Below are positions 36,125 to 46,278 of a stretch of DNA of 64,000 bases, one piece after another. The stretch is from Trema orientale. Lineage: Eukaryota; Streptophyta; Magnoliopsida; Rosales; Cannabaceae. Location of the stretch: assembly GCA_002914845.1 (NCBI GenBank), contig JXTC01000062.1:840253-904252 (forward strand), given 5' to 3'. Every line of letters starts with the position of its first letter. The stretch's first letter is position 1. Made by a program: the position numbers and the translations under genes. The notes below the pieces were generated by a model. It was not told the DNA's origin and ran no database searches. It saw nothing but the letters and a program-made list of their open reading frames with translations.

Positions 36125-38683
36125 AGTACTAATCTGTAGTCTTGATTTTGAAAAAAAAAATGATAAAAAATGATAAATTTTCCATTGAAGTGTACTACGA
36201 ACAACTTAGAGTGACTTTCTTGTTCCATTTTCAAAAGTGTACATAAACTAAACACATCTTCAAACACTTGAAGTCTTGTTCTCACTCAGTCACTGAAGAC
36301 ATTTTTCCTGAGTATGTACTAGCCAAAAATTTTCCAATTCAAGTTAAAAAGGAATTTGTTTTTATTTTCGCGAGGACAAAACTCGGCCAAATAATTGCGA
36401 TGAATTATATGTGTATGATGAATCCAAATCCTATATTCAAATTTGGTGCATCAATTTATGTCCAATTAATTACAAGCACCATATCATCTAAAATCAGAAC
36501 TTCTGTAACCTATATTTCAAGTTTATTATTTTCGTTTGATTTTTCAATATTACGTGACATTAATTCATTAGTCAGATATGAATTGAAATACTAAAATTAG
36601 ACTGAGAAATTGGAATCATGTACGACTGTTTAAGCTTGCGAAGGGCCATGAGACGTGGATGCTACAATTGTATGAAGTGCCAATCATACAAATGAAAGCA
36701 GAGCCACCTGGTTGGTGCTTAAGAGGGCCTCAACCACAGGTCTTAGTTGAAATGCCTCCAAGAAACTTGAACCCCATAGTCTTCCCCAACGGGGTACAGA
36801 TATGACCGCAGCTTGGGCCAACAGCCCTCTCTAGGTTTTTGTTTCTTTTTAAGCTCTTTAATTCATCACATTCATTTCATAAAGCTTGTCTTCTTACTTT
36901 GTCTACAAGATTAGAAAAAAATAATAATAATAAGAAGAAGAAAACAAGGAATATTTTAGGGGTTAAAAATGACAGATTGTAGCTTGAATTAGGGTTTTGT
37001 CTGGGCCTCATGTATGGCCCATTTTAATTGAAGTTTACCCCTAAAACTTCATGAGATTGGGGCCCGGTCCAACTGTAACTTTTTTCGCTAGAAACCAAAG
37101 ATTATTTCTAATTTGTGGTGTTATACTTATACGTGGTATTGATGATGATTGATCTAATCATTTTCCAACATATGAATAAAAATATTGTTAGATGACATTT
37201 TGTGATCGTAGAAAATAAATGGTGCTCAACATCGCTGATAATGCTTAGAAAAGTAAAGTATATGTATGTGCATATATATTTGGCAACCTATATATGTATG
37301 TTAGTTTTACTCACCAAGTGACATTTCTCATAAATTTTTTGTAGTTAACTCTTATCTACGTTCTGCTTGCACTATCACATAATTGCGTGAGATTGGACAT
37401 AAAACTTACAGTTTTATATACCAGTGGCATGTTCAAGTTCAACGTCACACATATTTAAGTGATAGAAGTATGGTTATAAATATCGGTGAATGACTTAGAT
37501 GAGGTGTTAGGACACTCGAATTTTTTTCTAATGACCGTTTCAAGTTCACGTCGAACATATGCGTACAATCCATATGGTAGGACTTAGGAGGTTACGTGGT
37601 TATGCCATGTAAACCTCTTCTCGAATAGCCATTTGAATTCATGAAAACATTAAAGAATGTTAGTTGTAAGTTTGCATAGGTCACTTTTCACTATAAGTTA
37701 GGCTAAGGCCCATTACTTAATAAATGATATGAACTTTATTTTTCAAATATTGTTACTACTTAATAGTTAAATATTGGGTTCGTATTTTTATATGATTGCC
37801 TTCTTAATTGTAAATGTGTCTACATGTGCATTTGTTTTTAGAAAATCCAAATATAGTCACGATGGTTGCCCATACTAGAAAAGCACCGCTTGAGAGAGAA
37901 GCAACCATCAAAGGTCCACCATCTTTGTTTGCCTTTGAAGATGTCAAAAACAGCTTTCACCCCCCACCAATAATATTTATATTGTTTACTATGTATATAT
38001 ATACGCACATAAATTCTTCCACTGAGAAATTAAGTTAATATTAATATTCAAATATCAAGCCGTGCTACTTTGAACAAGTTGTCCCAAGCAATTCTCAATC
38101 GTCGCCATCGATCTTTAATCCACCCCCAAGTTTAGTATCCATCAATTTCTTTAATTCCACAAAAAAAAAAAAAAAAGAAAGAGTGAAAGAAAATAAAACC
38201 CTTTAATCACTAACTTTCCTTTAGGTCAGATTTTTTCTCCCAAAAAAAAGTATATATGATCTTTGCCTTTGCAAATCCAGTCAAAGGTCAACTTGGTCCA
38301 ACATGGCTATTCGTAAAGAAAGGCAAGAAATTGTAGAACAATATTGAGGGAGTTTCAAGACAATTTTAAAAGTGGAAAATTGAGTGTGCCGTATTCAAAG
38401 TTGGCCTTAGTAGTGGTTGGAGCTGACGTAGTGTCTGGTGAGGAAGATTTCTCTCTACTCTAGAATCAGATTTGAACTTTTTCCATAAAAAAAAAAAACA
38501 AAAAAAGTATCAGATTTGATCTAATTAATAGTGTTATGTAGCAAAGAAATGAATATTAGTAGATTCTTTCTGGCATCAAATATGTAAACTAATTAACCAA
38601 TTAATAAAAGGGGGAAAAAAACGAAAAACAACAGCTTTGTCTCTACTATTTGGCTACATATATATGAACAATATAGGAATTAT

Positions 38684-38737
38684 GGTATGAATTTAGGGTG
38701 GTATTAGGGAGGTATGAATTTAGGGTCGTATTAGGGA
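38684..38737. repeat. 27-bp tandem duplication
   Basis: GGTATGAATTTAGGGTGG (38684) and GGTATGAATTTAGGGTCG (38711), each followed by 'TATTAGGGA'. Confidence 0.65.
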
Positions 38738-39106
38738 GAAGTGGAAATAATGAGTGAGGTAAGAGTTGTTGGATGAGTTGTTGGATGAATTTATGGTATA
38801 GTGGTTATTTGCTTCGAATGATTTTAAGGGAGAAGTGATGAGACAATGAATTTCAAATACTTAATACAAAATTTTCAAACCTTCCAAAATTGAAGAAGTT
38901 TTATAAGGAGGGGAATGCTAACTTATGTAGTAGAACGACACGGTTATTCTAATACTAAAACATTCCACTTCTTTTCGTTTTTTCCTCCCGGAGAGAGGAT
39001 TTTAGCGTTCTTTTCTTACAACTCATACCAAACACAATATGAGAAGAGTGGTCTCCTTCCTCTCTCATTTTTTTTCCTCGATAATATGGGTTTCTTCCTT
39101 CCTATC

Positions 39107-39335
39107 TATTGAGACTAGGAGTTCATGTACACATATCATTGATTAGTTACAAAGATTGTTAGTTTGTTAAGGTATTAGTTATGAGTCTCTGTTAGAAAAT
39201 AGGGTATTGTTAAGCTCAATATTTTGAGCTATATAATAGCTAATAATTGTAACTAGTCATTATGCCTAATGCAATCAGATTCTTCTCATCGTTAGGAATT
39301 CTTTCTTTCTTTCACAATGTCTAAGAGCTTCAATA
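39107..39335 (+). repeat. 5' LTR of copia element
   Basis: 229 bp from TATTGAGACTAGGAGTTC to GTCTAAGAGCTTCAATA. By hand alignment it differs from the 3' LTR at about 18 bases and one single-base indel, some 8 percent. Sixteen of the 18 changes are transitions. GAGCTATATAATAG near 39225 may be the LTR TATA box. Confidence 0.93.
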
Positions 39336-39347
39336 TGGTATTAGAGC
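39336..39347 (+). other. Primer-binding site (initiator tRNA-Met type)
   Basis: TGGTATTAGAGC directly follows the 5' LTR and matches the usual plant primer-binding site TGGTATCAGAGC, complementary to the initiator methionine tRNA, with one C-to-T change. Confidence 0.85.
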
Positions 39348-39351
39348 ATTT

Positions 39352-40198
39352 TCTACCATTGATGGTGAATATTGCTTCGTCTCAACCTCATAGACCTTCG
39401 ACTGTTATCAACGGTGCTTCTTCATCGACTGTCGGTAATGGTGCCTCATCGTCTCGACCTACACCTATGACTTTCAGTCACTCTGTTTCGGTGAAGCTGA
39501 ACGAGAATAACTTTCTTTTATGGAAGCAACAAGTAAATGCTACAATCAGAGGAAATCATCTTCAAAGTTTTCTTCAAATCGATTTTGCTCCCACTAAATT
39601 TCTTTCAACGAATGATGAAGTAGCTCAAGTGTACAATCCTGCTTTTCTTGATTGGGAGCAACAAGATCAACTTCTCGTGTCATGGCTTCTTTCTTCCTTG
39701 TCTGACAATGTCCTAACTCGCATGGTGGGATGTGAGACTTCAGCTCAGGTCTAGACTAATCTTGATCAATACTTTTCTGTACAAATTCGAGCCAAGATCA
39801 CTCAATTTAGAACTCAGCTTCAAAATACCAAGAAAGGGTCTTTGTCAATCAATGAATACTTGCTGAAAATTAAGTCTATGGTAGATTTTTTGGTCTCTGT
39901 TGGTCACTTTCTTTCTACTGAAGATCATATTAATGCAATCTTTATTGGACTACCTGATAGTTATGACACTTCTATTATTTCAGTGTCTTCAAGAAAAGAA
40001 TCATATAGTGTTGTTGAAATTGAATCTCTTCTTATGTCTCAAGAGAGTCGTATTGAGAAGAATCTTACTGATCTGGACTTAAGTCCTACTGTGGCTAATT
40101 TTGCTACACAGTCTCAAAATTCCAATAAAAATTCCTTTTAACCATATCAAGGGTCATACAGTCCCTATCCTCGAAATGGTAATGTGGGTCGTCGTTAG
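39352..40198 (+). pseudogene. copia gag remnant
   Basis: The frame gives a low-complexity Ser-rich head and then 'VSVKLNENNFLLWKQQVNAT', the start of the plant copia gag (UBN2-type) domain, continuing through 'WLLSSLSDNVLTRMVG'. A TAG at 39752-39754 replaces an expected Trp; the same frame resumes with 'LSINEYLLKIKSMVDFLVSV' and 'INAIFIGLPDSYDT'. Further stops fall at 40139 and 40196. No CCHC zinc knuckle follows: the frame passes directly into sequence that normally lies after the protease. The protein would package element RNA in particles; this copy is dead. Confidence 0.85.
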
Positions 40199-43100
40199 TT
40201 TTACTTCATGTTCCAAGTATTACTAAAAACTTATTAAGTATCTCTAAATTTGCCCAAGATAATGTTGTTTACTTTGAATTTCATCCCTTACTTTTATTTT
40301 GTCAAGGACCTAAAGACACATCATATTTTATTGAAGGGGAAGATTCAAAATAGCCTTTATATGTTTGATCCCTTTCAACTTCCATTCCTCCTTTCTTGTA
40401 TCAATACCTCTATTTCATCAAGTTCTACTATCCCCATTGCTTCACCTTCTGCTGCAGTTTCTGTTTCTTTATCTTCATCTTCAGCTGCTACTCCTGTGAC
40501 TTTTTTACTTCTACTCTTTCTACTACAAACACTTTGTATGATATTTGGTATTTTAGATTACGTCATTCTTCTGACAAAATTGTAAAGACAATTTTAACTT
40601 CATGTAATTTCTCTCATATCAATAAAGTATCACGTTCATTTTGCAATTCTTGTTGTCTTGGCAAAACTCACAAATTACCTTTTCTAAGTTCTCTTACTGA
40701 ATATACTAGACCTTTACAACTGGTTCATACTAATATCTGGGGACTCTCTCTTCATCTTTCTTCTAATGGTTATCATTACATATTCGCTTTGTTGATGCTT
40801 TTTCTAAATTCATTTGGGTTTACTTATTACGAACTAAATCTGAGGCATTTCAAACATTTCTCAATTTTAAAGCACAAGTTAAACTTCAGTTAGGCACTAA
40901 ACTTCAAATGATTCAATCTGACTGGGAAGGTGAATATAAAACCTTTACTGATTTTCTTAATACTCGTGGCATTCAACATCGATTGTCCTGTCCAACTCCA
41001 TATGAATAGAATGGCACAGCAGAATGCAAACATAGACACATCATTGATAATGCTTTAACCTTACTAGCTCATGCCTCTTTGCCTTTTAAATATTGGGATG
41101 AAGCTGTTCATACTTCAATGTATCTTATTAACTGTGTTCCTACACCTAATCTTCATAATAACACCTCTCTTGAACTTCTTTTTCACACAAGACCCAATTA
41201 TGTTGTTCTTAAGATATTTGGCTGTGCATGTTATGCTAATCTTCGTTCATACAATTATCATAAATTTCAGTATAGGTCTGTTCAGTATGTGTTTCTTGGC
41301 TTCAATCTTAATCACAAAGGTTATAAATGTCTCTATCTTACTGTTGGTCATATTTACATCTCATGTGATATTACTTTTAATGAGTCTACGTTTCCTTTTT
41401 AATCTTTATCTTCCTCTTCCTCAATCTCTTCTACTACTTTCACAGATTTTTCTTCTCCCTCCTTTATTATTCCTATTGTTCCCTTATATGTCTAAGATGT
41501 TTCTTTGACTCTACCTATACATAACTCCACTAATGCTCCTGTTTCTAGTTGTGCTTCATCTCACTTACAGGATACTTTTTCTGCACTAGCTGCAGACATC
41601 ACTTGCAACAATCTATTACAAGCTCATGCTGAACCAATCAATAAACCAGTTGACATAATCAGTAAACATCAACTGGTTACCGAGACTACTGTTAACAATC
41701 AGCAAACTGTTGTTTCTCTATACTCTACTATTCAGCATGGTTTATCTTCACCACTCTCAGCATCTCTTCTTGCAGTCTCAAATACTCACTCTATGCAGAC
41801 CCGTTCAAATTCTGGAATCACCAAACCAAAAGTGTTTCTCACTGTGCCTGAACTAACTTTAGTGGCTGAAGCTTTACAGAATGATAAATGGAAGTCTGCC
41901 ATGACAGATGAGTTTTTGGCTTCAGAAAGAAATCAAACCTGGAGTTTAGTTTCATTACCTGAGGGGAGAAAAAAAATTGGTTGCAAGTGGGTTTTTAAGG
42001 TTAAGGAAAACCCAGATGGGAGTGTCAACCGATATAAGGCTAGGCTGGTAGCCAAATGATATCATCAACAAGCTGGTTTTGACTTCACAGAGACATTTAG
42101 TCCTATTGTGAAACCAGTAATAGTTTGAATTGTTCTTACAATTGCCTTAAGTAGAGGGTGGTTAGTCAGACAACTTTATGTGAATAATGCTTTTCTCAAT
42201 GGGACACTATATGAAGAAGTCTATATGGTTCAACCACCTAGGTTCGAGCAGTCTAACTCGACTCACTTGGTCTACAAACTTTATAAAGCCTTATATGGAC
42301 TTAAATAAGCACCACATACTTGGTTTGAAAAGTTGCATACAACATTATTGTATTTTGGTTTCAGCTTTGCTCGAGCTGATCAATCCTTATTTGTTCGAGT
42401 TACTTCTCATTATACTACTTTCGCATTAGTTTATGTTGATGATATACTCGTCACCGGCTATACATCTTCTGTTGTTTCTCAGCTGATCCTTGATCTCAAC
42501 ACTCAATTTGCTCTTAAATACTTAGGTACGCTTAATTACTTTCTTGGCATCCAGGTTACTCATATAGTCAATGGTTTTCATTTGTCCCAAACGAAGTATG
42601 TCAAAAGATTTGCTTTGTTAAACCAAGATGTAGTTTGCCAAACCTACATCAACAGATATGACTAGTGGTCTTCGATTATCTGCCTATGGAAGTGATCCTA
42701 TGGAAGATGAACAACTATTCAGATCAATAGTAGGAGCCTTACAATATATTATAGTAACAAGACCTGAGATTGCATATAGTGTCAATCATGTTTGCCAATT
42801 TATGCAAAATCCACTTCAATATCATTGGCATGCTGTTAAGCGGATATTAAGACATTTGAGTGGAACTCTTGAACATGGTCTTCTTTTACAGAAACCATTG
42901 TCACTTGAGATTGTGGCATTCTGAGATGAAAACTAGGCTTTAGATCCTGATGAACAAAGGTCTACTTCTGGTCTTAGTATATTCTTTGGTTCCAACTGGG
43001 TTGCTTAGCAGTCAAAGAACAACACATGGTCTCTCGATCCAGTACGGAAGTTGAATATCGAAGCTTAGCCAATGTAGTTGCAGAAATTACATGGATTCAA

Positions 43101-43365
43101 TCTCTCTTTATTGAACTTCAGATTTCTATTCCGAGACCTCCAGTTGTGTGGTGTGATAACCTTAGTACTGTTATATTGGCAGCTAATCCTATTCTCCATG
43201 CTAGAACTAAACATATTGAGCTGGACCTCTACTTTGTTCGTGAAAAGGTTCTGTAGAAACAACTTGAAGTTAAGCATGTCCCTTCTTTTGATCAGATTGC
43301 AGATGGATTTACAAAGGCCATTTCTAGTACATGATTCAAAGATCTTCGAATCAAACTCAGAGTAG
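40199..43365 (+). pseudogene. copia pol remnant (integrase, RT, RNase H)
   Basis: Pieces appear in several frames. 'LHVPSITKNLLSISKF' (about 40203) is the region just after protease. A pre-integrase zinc motif follows near 40570-40690 ('HINKVSRSFCNSCCLGKTHK'). In the integrase core the first catalytic Asp reads Asn ('HTNIWG', codon 40732-40734), and a TAG at 41007 stands where Gln is usual before 'NGTAE'. Reverse transcriptase starts near 41870 ('[20 protein letters not shown]') and keeps the active-site 'YVDD' at about 42432. RNase H remnants near 43026-43240 include 'SSTEVEYRSLA' and 'KHIELDLYFVREKVL'. Stops at 42057, 42126, 42306, 42934, 43016 and 43254 and several frameshifts make it non-functional. 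Confidence 0.88.
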
Positions 43366-43381
43366 AAGACCTATCTACACT

Positions 43382-43395
43382 GAGTTTGAGGGGGG
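43382..43395 (+). other. Polypurine tract of copia element
   Basis: GAGTTTGAGGGGGG ends one base before the 3' LTR. It is the expected primer for second-strand synthesis. Confidence 0.8.
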
Positions 43396-43396
43396 C

Positions 43397-43626
43397 TATT
43401 GAGACTAGGAGTTCATGTACACGTGTCAATGATTAGTTACAAAGATTGTTAATTTGTTAAGGTGTTAGTTACGAGTCTCTGTTAGAAAACAGAGTATTGT
43501 TAAGCTCAGTACTTTTGAGCTATATAATGACTAATAATTGTAATTAGTCATTATACTTAATACAATCAGATTCTTCTCATCATTAGGAATTCTTTATTTC
43601 TTTCATAATGTCTAAGAGCTTCAATA
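43397..43626 (+). repeat. 3' LTR of copia element
   Basis: 230 bp with the same TATTGA...TCAATA ends as the 5' LTR. It is followed at once by CTATC, the target duplication. Confidence 0.93.
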
Positions 43627-43683
43627 CTATCTTTACTAATACCAAATATAATCTTAAACAAACAAATAAATATAAATTACATG

Positions 43684-43770
43684 CATAAAAAGTATTAGGG
43701 TTAATATCAAATAAGCAAAAGATGATAACATAAAAAGTACTAGGGTTAATATCAAATAAGCAAAGAGTGA
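43684..43770. repeat. 45-bp tandem duplication
   Basis: CATAAAAAGTATTAGGGTTA (43684) and CATAAAAAGTACTAGGGTTA (43729), each continuing ATATCAAATAAGCAAA. Confidence 0.65.
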
Positions 43771-43797
43771 TAAATTCTAGAATAAACAGTGACAAAA

Positions 43798-43871
43798 TTC
43801 AGAACTAACAAATGCAACCCTAATTCAGAACTAACAAATGCAACCCTAATTCAGAACTAACAAATGCAACT
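43798..43871. repeat. 26-bp tandem array, about 2.9 copies
   Basis: The unit TTCAGAACTAACAAATGCAA with CCCTAA following starts at 43798, 43824 and 43850. The first two are exact; the third ends in CTC. The unit contains AACCCTAA, a telomere-like word, but only once per unit. Confidence 0.8.
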
Positions 43872-45700
43872 CTTAAAAAGTCTCCTATGTATTGAGTCCA
43901 GATTTCTTGATTTATATTTTTCACGATGATTTAATAAGATAAAACAGAAATTTCTTTTTTCCTGTTTTTTTCTAATTAATGTAATCGACACTTGTTTTAT
44001 GTACCAAATTTTGCATCAAATAATCTGACATTATTTTAATCACACATTATATTAAAATGCGACCACTCTAATTAAAGTTATTCGTTTGAGAAAGATGTTT
44101 CATAACTTAGTAATTTTTTTGTTTTGGAGATTTAGGCTAATAAAATATGGTAATATTTTTGTTGTCGTTTTAGTTATTTTGGAAAGGTTCCTTTGTTGTC
44201 GTTGGTGTGTGGTTGTACGTGGCCTTCGTTAGTAGTGTTTACGTGTTTGTACAGAAATCTTAAGACTTAATCCACTCTAACGGCTAAGCTGAGAATTTTA
44301 TAGCGATACTCTAACGATAAATTGAAAAATTCGAAAGAATAGTCGTTGAGATAAAATTGTTTGGCGGAATAATATGCGTAATTGAATATGATGACGAGAA
44401 AGTTGAAAGTCAAAATATGGTTCTTTGCCGCGTCGGATGAACAGTCTGTTCAACTAAATCTTTGCTAAAACACTTCTTCGCGGGTCAACTACGTTTTCTT
44501 GGCCCGAACAGTCTGTTCATTTATTTATTTATTTTTTATTATTTGGCCATAACATAAATTTAAAGGGCGACCGGCCCTCGTCTCTAACCAGTTGTTTATT
44601 TGTCCAACTAAATTAAATGACATAATAAATTAATTAGCTAAGCTAGCTAGCTTACCCCCTATTATAGCATTATAAGCCAGCCACTAGCTATTTCTAATTT
44701 TCTCTTTCCACTGAAAAATAAAAATTCACAGAAAAGAAGATAAACTGATTTTATTGATAATCTTTAGATAATTAGTAACATAGCTAAGTCATAATATGAC
44801 ATTATGTCTGATACTTACAAGCTAAAAATGATTAATCTGATTTTATTTTTTTTTTAAATATCGAGAATGACCTTGCAAGTGTCTGATACTATAGTGTTAT
44901 CATTCTGCTCATTGTAAAAAGAAGAAAAGAAAAATCACATGTGATAGCATACGCTTTTTCATTTTGTATGCAAGAAAAGAAAAAACAAATAAAAAGAAAA
45001 AAAATATTAAAAAATTATTATAAAGGAACATTAAATTCATCGAGTATAGTGACACAAGGGACAATTGAAAAAAATAGATATATTTATTCTTTTTTTTTTA
45101 TTTATTTTTTTTCGGTAGAAGCATTGTAGTACAATTGATCAATATTATAAAAATACATGCGGAGAGGTCAATACATGTCTTGAGGTTATCTAATGCCACC
45201 CTCTCTTTTCCAATTATCCTTTTTTATGTCTTGAGTTTATCTAATGCATATGCCACCCTCTTTTACAATTATCCTTTTTTATTAAAGAAAAATAAAAAGA
45301 AAACAGTTGTAAGTTAGGTTAGGCTAAGGCCGATTATACTTAATAAACGATTTAATTATCTTTTTATAGTAAATTAATAATTATAAAGAAGCAGCATAAA
45401 AGCACTAGACAAAAGTGGAAATTTCTGCGTTAGAAGCTTTGCGTTTAATCAACTACGTCTAAGTCATACATAACTCATAAGAAGCTCAGAACCCAAATTA
45501 GAACAACAAAAACCCATTTAATTAATTAATCATTTAATTAATATTATTATTATTTTTAAAAAAGGACTGATTGAGAAAAAAGAACCAACATTACCAACCG
45601 GTAGCTGGTCGAATCAAACACTCGAGAGAGAGAAAACGAATTACAAACTTCTAGAGAGAGAGAGAGAGAGACATAAACTCACGAACAAAACAACACACTT

Positions 45701-46278
45701 TTTCACTCTCTTTTCTGTGACACGGATATGTAGGCGATTTTTGCTTTATCATTTTTATTTATTTTTTGAAAAAGAAAAGAATAATTATTTTTCATTTTTG
45801 TTAATAATATTCTTTGCCTCCACAAGCGGTAAGCTCCTGTGGATGTGAGAAAATCGGAGGAAAAAAGAAGAAGAAGAAAGAGAGAGTGAAAATCCTTATG
45901 TAAGGAGTGGATTTCTGGGTTTTGACCAGGTTTTCATGGTGACCCAGGTGAGAAAGTCTCCTCCTTTTTTGGGTTTTCTCTGCTCTAATTTTTGAGTTTA
46001 TCGTATGTTTTTTTTTTGGGAACAAGCGGTTGTGATTCATTTCTATTGTTTTTGATTTGATATACCCTTTTTAGGAAAGTCACTGGATTGTACTGGGTAG
46101 TGGGTTTTTTGTCAAGATCTTTATTGGGATTGTAATTTTCTTTTTCCTATTTTACTTTTGGATCATAGATTTTTGGATTTTAAGTTCTATTTCAAGAAAA
46201 AACGAGGAACCCTTTTATCCATTTTGCTGAGAGTTTACGAAGATATAAGCTTTATAATTAACTGTTGTCTAAAACTTT
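45701..46278 (+). promoter_or_regulatory. 5' leader region of WD40 gene
   Basis: A GA run lies at about 45654-45671 just before it. The leader contains an upstream ATG at 45936 followed by CAGGTGAGA at 45946, a good donor, so a leader intron is likely, but I could not fix its acceptor. Unspliced, that ATG opens a 19-codon frame ending at 45995. An in-frame stop TAA at 46270 just before ATG 46279 shows that the main start is not further upstream in this exon. Confidence 0.4.

Larger units (their letters stand above)
27819..39101. other. Gene-free stretch between Dof gene and copia element
   Basis: About 11.3 kb without a recognisable gene. Close to the Dof start lie a GA run (28016-28035) and a 62-bp duplication (28062-28181). 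Further on are two promoter-like blocks (30430-30760 and 34270-34840), a MULE-like foldback (31217-31784), a C-rich tract (31106-31125), and tandem repeats at 36049-36124 and 38684-38737. Open frames such as 32936-33193 and 36268-36594 show no family resemblance. A stretch at 36600-36840 is less AT-rich than its flanks but I cannot identify it. Confidence 0.5.
39102..43631 (+). mobile_element. Ty1/copia LTR retrotransposon, degenerate
   Basis: The element proper is 39107-43626 (4520 bp); the outer five bases on each side, CTATC at 39102-39106 and 43627-43631, are an exact target-site duplication. Two direct LTRs of 229 and 230 bp begin TATTGA and end TCAATA. A primer-binding site, gag and pol remnants in the order integrase, reverse transcriptase, RNase H (the copia order), and a polypurine tract lie between. 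Stops and frameshifts break every reading frame, and the region that should encode the gag zinc knuckle and protease is missing, so it cannot move by itself. Confidence 0.95.
43632..45700. other. Gene-free stretch after copia element
   Basis: No gene seen. It begins with two tandem arrays (43684-43770, 45-bp period; 43798-43871, 26-bp period). Around 44150-44520 there are TTGTCGTT words, like those at 61600-62560, and two copies of GAACAGTCTGTTCA about 60 bp apart. The remainder is AT-rich, with a second duplication of 'TGTCTTGAG.TTATCTAATGC' at about 45176 and 45228. Confidence 0.5.
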
